Shown here piece by piece: positions 42,143 through 51,398 of a DNA stretch of 64,000 bases (position 1 is the first letter of the stretch; every line of letters starts with the position of its first letter). A program made the position numbers and the translations under genes. The DNA is from UBA6183 sp943372215 (GTDB taxonomy: Bacteria; Bacteroidota; Bacteroidia; UKL13-3): assembly GCA_943372215.1 (NCBI GenBank), contig CALRXU020000006.1:159222-223221 (forward strand). The letters are read 5' to 3'. Below the pieces are notes generated by a model. It was not told the DNA's origin. It saw only the letters and a program-made list of their open reading frames with translations, and made no database searches.

Positions 42143-43580
42143 CCACTTTTAAAATGCGGTCGTAAGCACGGGCTGATAACTGCAGGCGGTTCATGGCGGT
42201 TTTTAATAACGCTTGTCCTGCGGGGTTAATCTGGCAAACTTCCCTAACGGTGGTGCTGCTCATCATGGCATTGCTATGCACCCCTTCCTTATCCGCAAAA
42301 CGTTGGGTTTGTATAACCCTTGCTTTAATTACCCGTTCTCGTATCTCTTCGCTTTTTTCTGCCTTGCGGGTATCAGCCAACTGGTCAAAATCCACAGGCG
42401 TTACTTCAATATGTATATCGATGCGGTCAAGCAAAGGTCCTGACACTTTACTCAAGTAGCGTTGCACCATGCCGGGTGCACACACGCATTCTTTTTCGGG
42501 GTGGTTAAAGTAACCACATGGGCATGGGTTCATAGAGGCAACCAGCATAAAGCTAGAAGGGTATTCAATGGAAAACTTGGCCCTTGAAATGGTAATTTTT
42601 CTTTCTTCTAAAGGCTGGCGCATCACTTCCAACACCGTGCGTTTAAACTCTGGCAATTCATCTAAAAACAATACTCCATTATGTGCCAAACTAATTTCAC
42701 CCGGTTGGGGATTGTTGCCACCACCCACCAAAGCAATATCACTAATGGTATGGTGTGGGCTGCGGAAAGGCCGCTGGTACAATAAAGAGGTTTCCTTATT
42801 TAAACGCCCTGCAACGGAATGTATTTTGGTTGTTTCCAACGCCTCATGCAAATTAAGCGGAGGTAAAATGCCCGGCAGGCGTTTGGCCAGCATGGTTTTT
42901 CCTGCACCGGGCGGGCCAATTAAAATTACATTGTGTCCGCCTGCTGCTGCAATTTCTAAGGCACGTTTAATGTTTTCTTGTCCGCGCACATCTGCAAAGT
43001 CATGGTCGCTTTTGTTTAAATTATTTTCAAATTCAGCGCGGGTGTCAATTTCAAATTGCGCAATGGTTCCCTCACCATTTATGAAATCAATCACCTCTTT
43101 CAGGTTATTTGCACCAAGCACTTTTAAGTTATTTACAATGGCTGCTTCGCGGGCATTTTCTATGGGCAGGATAAAGCCTTCAAAACCTTCTTTGCGGGCT
43201 TGTATGGCAATAGGCAAAGCCCCTTTAATGGGCTTAAGTGTGCCATCCAAAGCAAGCTCACCCATAATAATGTATTTGGCCAATAAATCAGCTTGCATTT
43301 GGCCTGAACCAGCTAAATATCCCAGCGCAATGGGTAAGTCGTAAGAGGAGCCTTCCTTCCTAATATCAGCAGGGGCCATATTAATAACCACCCGCAAGCG
43401 GGGCATTTTAAGCCCGATGTTTTTTACGGCTGTTTCAATGCGCTGATGCCCTTCTTTTACGGCATTATCAGGCAATCCTACTAAACTATATCCTACTCCT
43501 TTATCAGATACATTTACTTCAATGGTGATGGTTACTGCGTTTACTCCATATACCGCACTACCAAATGTTTTTACAAGCAT
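42039..43580 (-). CDS. comM: ComM/YifB-family AAA+ ATPase (Mg-chelatase-like)
   Basis: 513 residues, full length. An N-terminal Lon-protease-like domain (FGSAVYGVNAVTITIEV ... LPDNAVKEGHQRIETAV) is followed by an AAA+ Mg-chelatase subI-type module with Walker A GPPGAGKT (~222-229) and Walker B LFLDELPEF. A cysteine-rich insertion (NPCPCGYFNHPEKECVC) and the C-terminal LSARAYDRILKVARTIADLDGS helix bundle complete it. In other bacteria ComM is a hexameric helicase promoting branch migration during natural transformation of divergent DNA. Its last codons are the source sequence of relics R1-R4. It is divergent from the DUF255 gene, 80 bases away. Confidence 0.93.
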   Translation of the reverse strand: MLVKTFGSAVYGVNAVTITIEVNVSDKGVGYSLVGLPDNAVKEGHQRIETAVKNIGLKMPRLRVVINMAPADIRKEGSSYDLPIALGYLAGSGQMQADLLAKYIIMGELALDGTLKPIKGALPIAIQARKEGFEGFILPIENAREAAIVNNLKVLGANNLKEVIDFINGEGTIAQFEIDTRAEFENNLNKSDHDFADVRGQENIKRALEIAAAGGHNVILIGPPGAGKTMLAKRLPGILPPLNLHEALETTKIHSVAGRLNKETSLLYQRPFRSPHHTISDIALVGGGNNPQPGEISLAHNGVLFLDELPEFKRTVLEVMRQPLEERKITISRAKFSIEYPSSFMLVASMNPCPCGYFNHPEKECVCAPGMVQRYLSKVSGPLLDRIDIHIEVTPVDFDQLADTRKAEKSEEIRERVIKARVIQTQRFADKEGVHSNAMMSSTTVREVCQINPAGQALLKTAMNRLQLSARAYDRILKVARTIADLDGSDEVKIEHLAEAIQYRSLDRESWGG

Positions 43581-43660
43581 GGGCCTTGGTTATCGGTTAA
43601 ATAATTTTATCAAATATAAAATAATATTTATAACTCAATACTTAGCTTTGTTGTTGTTAT

Positions 43661-45688
43661 ATGAATACTCCTACACACACCAACCGCCTCATCCATGCAT
43701 CAAGTCCTTATTTGTTGCAACATGCCCACAACCCAGTTGATTGGTATGAGTGGGGCGAGGAAGCTTTTGAAAAGGCCAAACGTGAAGACAAACTGGTGCT
43801 GGTAAGCATTGGATACTCAGCCTGCCACTGGTGCCATGTAATGGAGCATGAAGCTTTTGAAAAAGAAGACACCGCAGCCATTATGAACGAACATTTTGTA
43901 TGTATTAAAGTGGATAGGGAAGAACGCACGGATGTTGACCAAGTATACATGGATGCGGTTCAATTGCTTACAGGCAGGGGAGGATGGCCCTTAAATTGTT
44001 TTACCTTGCCTGATGGCCGCCCAATACATGGGGGCACCTATTTCCCCAAACAGGAGTGGGAGCGGGTACTTAAGTCGTTGGCTGATTTTTATAAAAATAG
44101 AAAGGAAGAAGCGTTAGCACACGCCACAGATTTAACCAACGGCATCCGCAAATTAGATGTGCTTCCTAAAGAGGCAGGAGAGCAATTGCTTTCTGTTGAA
44201 AACATCACCGCCATTATTCAAAAATGGAAGGAGCAATTTGATACAGAATTTGGTGGATACACTTGGGCGCCAAAATTTCCGATGCCAAACAATTGGGCCT
44301 TGTTTTTACAGCAGTACCAATATACCAACGACCAAACATTATTAGACGCAGTAAATACCACTTTAACCAAAATGGCTGAGGGAGGAATTTACGACCAGGT
44401 GGGTGGAGGTTTTGCCCGTTACAGCACAGATGTGTTTTGGAAAGTGCCTCATTTTGAAAAAATGTTGTATGACAATGCACAATTGGTTTCGTTGTATTGT
44501 GAGGCTTTTTTGCAAACAAACAATGCCTTGTATGCCAAAACAGTGCATCAAACTTTGGCATTTGTTCAACGAGAGCTTACGTCTGCTGAGGGGGCTTTTT
44601 TTAGTGCCTTGGATGCCGATAGCGAAAAGGTGGAAGGTAAATTTTACATCTGGACACAAAAGGAGTTGCAACAACTACTACAAGATGATGAGCCATTGTA
44701 CAGCTTATATTATAGCGTTGATGCTTATGGAAATTGGGAGCATGGAAGCAGTATTTTATACAAAACCCGGCAAGATGAGGAGTTGATGAAACTCACAGGG
44801 AAATCTATTGAAGAAATTACGGAAGTGGTGGCACGTTGCAATGAAAAACTGCTACAAGCCAGGGCAAACAGAATCAGGCCTGGGCTTGATGATAAAATTA
44901 TTACATCATGGAATGCCATGATGATAAAAGCCTATGCTGATGCAACGCTAACTTTTGGCAATGATGCCTATTTGCAATCAGCCAAACGTGCAGCTGATTT
45001 TTTAATGGATACCATGTGGCAAAACAACCAGTTGATGCGCATTTATAAAAATGGAAAAGTTACCATTGCCGGCTTTGCAGAAGATTACGCACTTACCATT
45101 GAAGCCTTAATTCGGTTGTTTGAGGCTTCAAGTGAAGAAAAGTACTTGTTGTTTGCCAAAAAGGTAATGGATGTTGCTATACAATTATTTTATGATGAAG
45201 AGAACGGGCTGTTTTATTTTAAATCAAAAACGGATGCACCTTTGGTAGCAAAAAAAATAGACCTGAATGATGATGTGATTCCTGCAGCCAATAGCACCTT
45301 TGCGAAGTGCTTATTGTTGCTCGGTTATTTATTTGATGAAAACTCCTATCACCAAATGGCTGATAACATGATATTGCGGATACAACATAAGGTAGAGAAA
45401 TTTCCAACAGGTTATAGCAATTGGATGCAGGTGATGTTAATGAAGCAGCATGGCGTTTACCAGTTGGTTTGCTGTGGCAATGAGGCCCGTGAGCAATTGG
45501 TTGACATGAATAAAATACGTATGCCCAATAAATTGATAGTGGCCATGCAACAAAACAACAGCAACATTCCGTTGTTGGTTGATAAGCATGTTGCACCAAC
45601 GCTGGTGTTTTATTTATGCAAGGATAAGACGTGTGGGATACCAAATCCCAATTTGGGAAACGTAATAAAAGAAATGGGATTGAATTAG
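43661..45688 (+). CDS. DUF255 thioredoxin-fold / six-hairpin glycosidase-like protein (YyaL/SPATA20 family)
   Basis: 675 residues, full length for the family. The N-terminal thioredoxin-like domain has NRLIHASSPYLLQHAHNPVDW and the C-x-x-C-bearing SIGYSACHWCHVMEHEAFE (Cys 55 and 58), then GRGGWPLNCFTLPDGRPI and GGTYFP. The remaining ~500 residues form an (alpha/alpha)6 barrel (GGIYDQVGGGFARYSTD, WKVPHFEKMLYDNAQL, ARNRIRPGLDDKIIT-like AN-x-RP..DDKI, ITSWNAMMIKAYADA). The biological substrate is not established in bacteria. It is cytoplasmic, with no signal peptide. Its stop codon overlaps that of the convergent gene by a few bases. Confidence 0.9.
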   Translation: MNTPTHTNRLIHASSPYLLQHAHNPVDWYEWGEEAFEKAKREDKLVLVSIGYSACHWCHVMEHEAFEKEDTAAIMNEHFVCIKVDREERTDVDQVYMDAVQLLTGRGGWPLNCFTLPDGRPIHGGTYFPKQEWERVLKSLADFYKNRKEEALAHATDLTNGIRKLDVLPKEAGEQLLSVENITAIIQKWKEQFDTEFGGYTWAPKFPMPNNWALFLQQYQYTNDQTLLDAVNTTLTKMAEGGIYDQVGGGFARYSTDVFWKVPHFEKMLYDNAQLVSLYCEAFLQTNNALYAKTVHQTLAFVQRELTSAEGAFFSALDADSEKVEGKFYIWTQKELQQLLQDDEPLYSLYYSVDAYGNWEHGSSILYKTRQDEELMKLTGKSIEEITEVVARCNEKLLQARANRIRPGLDDKIITSWNAMMIKAYADATLTFGNDAYLQSAKRAADFLMDTMWQNNQLMRIYKNGKVTIAGFAEDYALTIEALIRLFEASSEEKYLLFAKKVMDVAIQLFYDEENGLFYFKSKTDAPLVAKKIDLNDDVIPAANSTFAKCLLLLGYLFDENSYHQMADNMILRIQHKVEKFPTGYSNWMQVMLMKQHGVYQLVCCGNEAREQLVDMNKIRMPNKLIVAMQQNNSNIPLLVDKHVAPTLVFYLCKDKTCGIPNPNLGNVIKEMGLN

Positions 45689-46299
45689 CTGGCTAAGGTT
45701 AGGGGTCTTAATTTAAAGTAAACCAGTAATACGCCTCCTATTAGCAAAAAAGGGATTGCAGTATCTACGGGAACATCAGGTTCATCCGGAGGTGGAGGAG
45801 GGGTTTCAGGATCTTTTTCCCCAGGATCAGTTTCTTTACCGCCACCACTTACTGAGCCATCTGCATTAAATACTTGCGGATTGTTATCTGTATTTGCACC
45901 TGATGGATTGTCAATACTTCTCCAATCTTTAGTTGGGGACAGAGGCTGGCTGTTACTGTTGTCATTCGGCTGATTCCCATTTCTTCTGCTGGAAATCGGA
46001 CTACTGCTCATTCCAAACACAGAATAACTTGCACCATCATTTTGGGAGTTACGGCTTTTATATCCACCGTTGTACAATTCTTCTTCTCGTGCAATATCTT
46101 TTGTGTAACGGTTTTTTGAGCGTTGGAATTCACTTTCGAAACTATGGTAACCATCGTTGTCGTCATAATCATACTCACCATCGTAATCTTCCTTGTTATA
46201 CCCATTGGAAGAAGATTGGGCAGTAGACTTATCAGTATATAGCAATAGCCCCAACATTGCTAGACACAATGTGCGAATAAGGATGGCTAAAGACTTCAT
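45685..46299 (-). CDS. Small secreted low-complexity protein with possible PID-CTERM-like anchor
   Basis: 204 residues from ATG 46299; an upstream GTG at 46320 would add seven residues before the signal peptide. Signal MKSLAILIRTLCLAMLGLLL ends at STAQ. The mature part is low complexity: Asp/Tyr-rich (EDYDGEYDYDDNDGY), then Asn/Ser-rich, then a proline run (ETPPPPPDEP). The C-terminus PVDTAIPFLLIGGVLLVYFK plus basic residues is a single membrane segment resembling the PID-CTERM tails that follow a P-V/I-D motif in many Bacteroidota exported proteins. Function unknown. The 3' end overlaps the convergent DUF255 gene by 4 bases. Confidence 0.65.
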   Translation of the reverse strand: MKSLAILIRTLCLAMLGLLLYTDKSTAQSSSNGYNKEDYDGEYDYDDNDGYHSFESEFQRSKNRYTKDIAREEELYNGGYKSRNSQNDGASYSVFGMSSSPISSRRNGNQPNDNSNSQPLSPTKDWRSIDNPSGANTDNNPQVFNADGSVSGGGKETDPGEKDPETPPPPPDEPDVPVDTAIPFLLIGGVLLVYFKLRPLTLAS

Positions 46300-46544
46300 T
46301 TTAGTTTTAATAGTTTTCACAAAGATAGATTTACTCGCGCGTTTTAATTTAATTTTAACATTAATAAATCAATGAGTTAGAGTAAATCTTGATTTTATTA
46401 TCAATTAACGAGCCAAAACTAGGTATTTCCGTTCGCAATTCGTTCTTATCTTTTAAACATTGAGTGTTAATATTTATTTGTATTATCATATTGAAAAGCA
46501 CTTGTTTTATAGTATAGATTTACGTGTAAATCAGTTGTTAATGA
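46300..46544. other. Intergenic, AT-rich, one palindrome
   Basis: This holds the leader of the small secreted gene and the region after the 1,547-residue gene. GATTTACGTGTAAATC (46517-46532) is a perfect 7-bp inverted repeat with a 2-base centre, too short for a confident terminator. Nothing else recognised. Confidence 0.3.
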
Positions 46545-49500
46545 TTATTTAACAATGAATTTTATGGGTAAACCATCCTCACAAACCAAAAAATAAATAC
46601 CGTGGTGCATTCCAGTTAAATCAATGATGGTGAATGCTTCATTTGTGTAGGTATCAACAACAGTTTGGCCAATATTGTCGTAAATCTGTATTTTCTTCAT
46701 TAAAGTATTGTCAGGAAAACAAACATGCAGTTTGTCGCTAGTCGGGTTAGGGTAAACCTGCACTTGAGGTTGTTTTATGCCATCAACTATTGCCACTACA
46801 TTGGTGTATTTAACGGCAGCGCTGCCATAATCAAGCAATTTGAGGCGATAATAACTTAATGATTCAGCACGGGTATCCCTATATTGATATACCTGACGGT
46901 TAGGGGTGTTTTTTGCCTGAACCATTCCAATAGAAGTAAAGTTTTCTCCATCAATGGAATGTTGAATTTCATACCCAATCATGTTTTTTTTAGCCGATAC
47001 TTCCCAAACAAGTTGGTTTGTATTCTCTACTCGTTTGCCATTAAAACTTAATAAATCAACAGGCAGGGCATGCTGCAAATCGGTAATAATTAGTTTAAAG
47101 CGATTGCCAGATGTGTTTACATTAGATGTGTTTATCGCATAACTGTATATTGGGTTTGTTCTTACATTAATCCAATTGCTGTTCAATAGATCAAGTAAAA
47201 AAATGTTTTTGGTAGGTGGTATCGCATTTAACGTTTCAAAACTAATGTTGTAGTTTCCCGTTGCTGTTGACTGTACAGAGATGGTAAAAGTATCAGAACT
47301 CTGTGTGCTTAATACTGGAACTATATTACGTTGAACCAATTGCCCGTCAGGTGTAACAAAACCCATATTAATGCGGGTGTTTTTTAATTTTCGGGCATCC
47401 TCATTAAATACAAAGTTGGGGCTGCTCAAAGCATCAAAACTTAACCAGGCAATATCGTATTTGGTACTGTCTTGATACATTTTAACCGTTAGCGGAGTAA
47501 CCTGCGTTTTGAAGTAAGCCGTTGGATTAGATGTAATCTTATCATTTTCTTCAAAAGTGATGGTTTGAGCAGCGGCAGCAGTTTGCACAAAAAAGCCTTG
47601 CCCTATGGCAATATGTTCAGTAGCTAACCTGTTTACATAATTCCCAGTTCCAGCATCCCACACCCAGTAGGTAGTACTTACACTGCCTGTTTTATTTACT
47701 GCATTGTAATTAATTTCGCAGGGGTACGGATTCCCTAATAAGTTCCATCCATCATCAGCAGCCACTCCTGTGTTGGTATAAGACAAACCAATGGCTAATA
47801 ACGAACCCTGATTAATAGGGCCAGTGAAATCTGCTGTTACATTATTGGGCACAACACCCGTATTGGTTATTGCTGTTGTTTGACTTCTGTCTCCCCTAAA
47901 AAAGGTGAGCATTCCTATCCCTGGATTTGTTCCTGATGAAATGCTGCTAATGTCTTTCCATCCCCTCGTGCCAGAAGTGCTTTCTTGGTAGGTTAAAATA
48001 GAAGTACTTGTGCCTGCCCCATCAAAGCCATTGCTTGTACCTCCTGGGCCTGTTACTAAAATATCATCAATTACATCACTAAAGGTAAATCCGCTTACAG
48101 GGCTGCTCATGGTGCGCCAGCCGCGCCTTCCGGAGCCACCCTGCATAAAGCGCTCAATATTTACGTTACCACTAACGGTTGTTCCTGTGATCTCACCAAT
48201 ACGTGCAGTGCCATTGGCATCAGATTTAAGCGTCAAGAAACCTGCTGAAGCCAATGTTGCTGTTCCGTTTACGCTAACCGTGCCTGGAGTAGCGCCTCCG
48301 TTTATATTTAAAGCACTTCCCAGTGTGGTTGTTCCACTACCTGATAAGGTAAGGTTATTCAGTAAGTTACTGGAGCCTAAGGTACTTTGGTCTAAGTTAA
48401 GTGTGTTTGAGCTTGAACCGCCAATGGTAAGATTAGAAGCAGATGAACCTCTTAAAAAACCTAATCCTGAAATGGTTCCATTTAAGGTTAAGGTGGTGTT
48501 GCCAATAGCAAGAATATCACTTGCTGTACTTAAGTTAATGTTTTCTGCAACAGTAATAGATGAGGTAAGTGTTTTGGTATTGTCACCACTAAAGATTAAT
48601 TTTTTATAATCACTTCTAGTGCTAATGGTTTGAGACGAACTCCCATTATAATTTAAGGTGGAATTGGTTTCTAATGTAATGGTTGGGCTATTGCTATTGT
48701 TAATGGCCGTATTGCTTGCTCCGCTAAAACCATTGGTGTTTAAAATATTAAATGTACCCCCGTTTTTAACCGTAAACGTAGCACCCGATTGTAGTGTCAG
48801 CACACTGGAAGCACTTGCTAACCCTACATTGCTGCCAGATATGGTTACGTTGCCATAAGAGGGTGATAAACGAATGTCTTGTTGAGTGCCTGCCGTGTTA
48901 GAAAATTCAACAGTTGAGGTATTGGCAAGGGTGTATGTACCAGTCATGCTTGGTCTGGTTCCAGTTCCTGCTAGCTTAAATGTGCTGGTACCCGTCATGG
49001 TTAAATTGGTTCCTGTTCCTCCTATGGCACTGTTTCCCGCATCAAAAATTGTTGTCCCCGAAATGGTTAAAGTTCCAGAAATGGATAGGGAACTTGCAGC
49101 TGTTTTAGTTCCACCTCCCGATAAGGTAAGGTTTACATAAGAGGGACTGGTGGTGATGACTTGTGTACCACTTGTAGCAGCATATTCAATAACAGAAGAT
49201 GACCCTAAAGTTGGGGTTGCTCCCGTAAACGAAGCGCCAGTTCCAGTTAATCCATTTAAGTTGCTGGTAATAAATGTACCATTAATATTTACAGTTCCCG
49301 TTCCGGTAATGGAAAACGTAGAAGCATTTAACGTGCCGTCAACCGTAAGAGTTGTTGTAGTGGTTCGGGTAGCACCAAGGGTTACGGTAGCTCCAGAGTT
49401 AATGGTAACTGAGCCAGGTACAGAACTGGTAGGCCATTCTGCTCCAGCAGTTAAATTGCCTGAGCCATTGTAAATAATAGCACCGCCTGAATAAGCAATG

Positions 49501-51188
49501 CTACCACTTCCGCTTATGGTGGCACCCGTATTAACGGTAAGCGTTCCTGTAATAGTAAGTGTGGTGCTGGCATCCACAGTAAGTGTAGTGCCTGATGCCA
49601 ATACAACGTTAACTAAACTTTGATTGCTACTTACTTGTAATGTTGCCGTGTTATTTACATTTACGCTTTGAGTGGCGGGTATGGTAGTTCCGCCACTTCT
49701 ATTTAAGCGAAGTGTACCACCATTTACAGTAGTATTGCCTGTGTTGGTGCTTTGCCCAGTTAACGTTAACGTGCCTGAGCCATTTTTTGTTAAGGCTACT
49801 GAAGTAGCTGTTCCATTCTGGATGATACCTGCATAGGTGGTTGAAGTATTATCACCACCTGCGGTTAATGTGAGTGTACCGGTTACAGTTGACGTAACCG
49901 TACCGCCTGATCCTGCCAATGAGCCAATAGTTGGACTAAAACCATTCATGTCAAAAATAGTACTGGCAGCCAAACTAAGTGCACTGCTGCTTGGGTAATG
50001 GTTGGCCGCTGCAATTTGCAAAGTACCAGTGCTTATTGTGGTAGCTCCCGTATAGGTATGTATGCCGTTTAAAATTAAAGTTCCTGACCCTGTTTTGGTG
50101 TATCCGCCAGTACCTGCGCACAAATTGGTTAAGGTAACTGTATTGGCATTGGTATTAATAGTAGAGGAAGTACCTGTAAACGTAATGCCCCGGTTGCTGC
50201 TAAAATTAACGTTGCCCGAGGCTGAAAAAGTACCTCCATTAAATGTAATCTGATCAGCAGTAAATGAAGCAGGGTTACCACCAAATATGCTCTCCCCACT
50301 ACCTGAAACAATGCCGCCACTTAAAACGGTTTTCCCAGTATAAGTATTTCCAGTGGTTAAAGCAAAAGTTCCTGATGCTCCATTAGAATTGGCGGCAAGC
50401 GTTAAACCAGCAGTACCTGAAATTGCCCCACTAAAAGTATGTGTAGCCGCATTACCTAAAGTAAAAGTGCGGTTGGTGCTACCTAAAGCAATATCATCCG
50501 CAAGTGTTATGTTTGCGGTGTTAGAGGCAAGCGAAACATTGGCTGGAATTTCTCCAAATTGAACATTCCCACCAACGGTAATACTGGTTGGGTTTGAAAT
50601 AGAACGGGTTGCATTGGCACAAAGTGTTCCTCCATTCAGGTTAACTGGGCCTGAACCTAACGCTTGTACACCTCTTAAAACTAAAGCTCCCGCACTTAAT
50701 GTTAAACCTCCACCAAATGTGCCACCAGTCAATCCCAATGCACCGTTCCCACTTTTTATAAATGCAGCAGTTGAGGATGTAGAAAATGATTGGCTGCCAC
50801 CAAAATCTTGTAGAATACCTGAAGCAACATTGATATTTATTGTGGTACTTGCAGCACCTATTGTTCCGCCAGCACTCCAGGTTATGGCAGCATTAAAATT
50901 CATGCCTACTATAGATGCAACAGTAGCACCAGTTGCACTTCCTGACGAATTAAAGGTCATAATAGTACCTCCTGTTGTTACCAGAGCATTGGTAAATGGG
51001 CCTCCAGAACTTGTATTCCAAACACTACCACTGATTGTACCGCTAGTACCAAAAAAATTGGTTGTTTGTGCCTGAATATGCAAGGAAAATCCTAGTAACA
51101 GAAGCACATTAAGTAGTCCTCTCCAAGTCGTTTGTTTCTTTTGGTGGTTGTAGAAAGTATATGATTTATTTATAATCAAGTTTACCAT
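46545..51188 (-). CDS. T9SS surface protein with autotransporter-type beta-strand repeats (1,547 aa)
   Basis: Start ATG 51188, chosen over a TTG two codons upstream. N-terminal leader with the hydrophobic segment GLLNVLLLLGFSLHIQAQ. Residues ~40-1020 are Gly/Thr/Ser/Asn-rich strands. They include clear autotransporter-associated beta-strand repeats (YTKTGSGTLILNGIHTYTGA with TTISTGTLQI; LTKNGSGTLTLTGQSTNTGN with TTVNGGTLRL) and NSGATVTLGATRT-like units. From ~1040 comes the C-terminal module shared with two other giants (RRGWRTMSSPVSGF, FRGDRSQTT, DDGWNLLGNPYPCEI, IAIGQGFFVQTA). A T9SS type A domain (VQVYPNPTSDKLHVCF ... HGIYFLVCEDG) ends it. It is tandem with the similar gene upstream. Probable surface beta-solenoid, ligand unknown. 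Confidence 0.88.
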   Translation of the reverse strand: MVNLIINKSYTFYNHQKKQTTWRGLLNVLLLLGFSLHIQAQTTNFFGTSGTISGSVWNTSSGGPFTNALVTTGGTIMTFNSSGSATGATVASIVGMNFNAAITWSAGGTIGAASTTININVASGILQDFGGSQSFSTSSTAAFIKSGNGALGLTGGTFGGGLTLSAGALVLRGVQALGSGPVNLNGGTLCANATRSISNPTSITVGGNVQFGEIPANVSLASNTANITLADDIALGSTNRTFTLGNAATHTFSGAISGTAGLTLAANSNGASGTFALTTGNTYTGKTVLSGGIVSGSGESIFGGNPASFTADQITFNGGTFSASGNVNFSSNRGITFTGTSSTINTNANTVTLTNLCAGTGGYTKTGSGTLILNGIHTYTGATTISTGTLQIAAANHYPSSSALSLAASTIFDMNGFSPTIGSLAGSGGTVTSTVTGTLTLTAGGDNTSTTYAGIIQNGTATSVALTKNGSGTLTLTGQSTNTGNTTVNGGTLRLNRSGGTTIPATQSVNVNNTATLQVSSNQSLVNVVLASGTTLTVDASTTLTITGTLTVNTGATISGSGSIAYSGGAIIYNGSGNLTAGAEWPTSSVPGSVTINSGATVTLGATRTTTTTLTVDGTLNASTFSITGTGTVNINGTFITSNLNGLTGTGASFTGATPTLGSSSVIEYAATSGTQVITTSPSYVNLTLSGGGTKTAASSLSISGTLTISGTTIFDAGNSAIGGTGTNLTMTGTSTFKLAGTGTRPSMTGTYTLANTSTVEFSNTAGTQQDIRLSPSYGNVTISGSNVGLASASSVLTLQSGATFTVKNGGTFNILNTNGFSGASNTAINNSNSPTITLETNSTLNYNGSSSQTISTRSDYKKLIFSGDNTKTLTSSITVAENINLSTASDILAIGNTTLTLNGTISGLGFLRGSSASNLTIGGSSSNTLNLDQSTLGSSNLLNNLTLSGSGTTTLGSALNINGGATPGTVSVNGTATLASAGFLTLKSDANGTARIGEITGTTVSGNVNIERFMQGGSGRRGWRTMSSPVSGFTFSDVIDDILVTGPGGTSNGFDGAGTSTSILTYQESTSGTRGWKDISSISSGTNPGIGMLTFFRGDRSQTTAITNTGVVPNNVTADFTGPINQGSLLAIGLSYTNTGVAADDGWNLLGNPYPCEINYNAVNKTGSVSTTYWVWDAGTGNYVNRLATEHIAIGQGFFVQTAAAAQTITFEENDKITSNPTAYFKTQVTPLTVKMYQDSTKYDIAWLSFDALSSPNFVFNEDARKLKNTRINMGFVTPDGQLVQRNIVPVLSTQSSDTFTISVQSTATGNYNISFETLNAIPPTKNIFLLDLLNSNWINVRTNPIYSYAINTSNVNTSGNRFKLIITDLQHALPVDLLSFNGKRVENTNQLVWEVSAKKNMIGYEIQHSIDGENFTSIGMVQAKNTPNRQVYQYRDTRAESLSYYRLKLLDYGSAAVKYTNVVAIVDGIKQPQVQVYPNPTSDKLHVCFPDNTLMKKIQIYDNIGQTVVDTYTNEAFTIIDLTGMHHGIYFLVCEDGLPIKFIVK

Positions 51189-51207
51189 AAACAAAATGGC
51201 TATATTT

Positions 51208-51235
51208 AAAAGCCCTCAAAAGTAGTAGGGCTTTT
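51208..51235. terminator. Short hairpin with T-tract between tandem giant genes
   Basis: AAAAGCCCT (51208-51216) pairs with AGGGCTTTT (51227-51235), flanked by T/A tracts on both sides, so it can act in either direction. It is the second hairpin in the 210-base gap, nearer to the 1,547-residue gene start. Confidence 0.5.
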
Positions 51236-51340
51236 TTTGGCGCACGTTAAGGCAATGTCAAGCTAATATTGTTTGGTACAGGAGTGGATTATTGTAATAC
51301 AAACAGCCGTTATTCAGGACGAAGGTTAAAATGGGGCAAA

Positions 51341-51378
51341 AAAATAAGGTTAACCAAACAATTGGTTAACCTTATTTT
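51341..51378 (-). terminator. Terminator of the 1,927-residue gene
   Basis: A perfect 17-bp stem (51341-51357 with 51362-51378) with a 4-base loop and A/T-rich ends, 20 bases after the stop at 51399 in the minus direction. Confidence 0.8.
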
Positions 51379-51398
51379 AACAAGGGTATTGCTATATG

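Noticed and set aside
42568..43344. Plus-strand ORF of 258 codons opposite comM
   Set aside because: Antisense to the conserved AAA+ domain of comM; composition and lack of motifs indicate a shadow.
44214..44561. Minus-strand ORFs within the DUF255 gene (44214-44561, 45219-45644)
   Set aside because: They lie opposite a full-length, strongly conserved gene and have no recognisable features.
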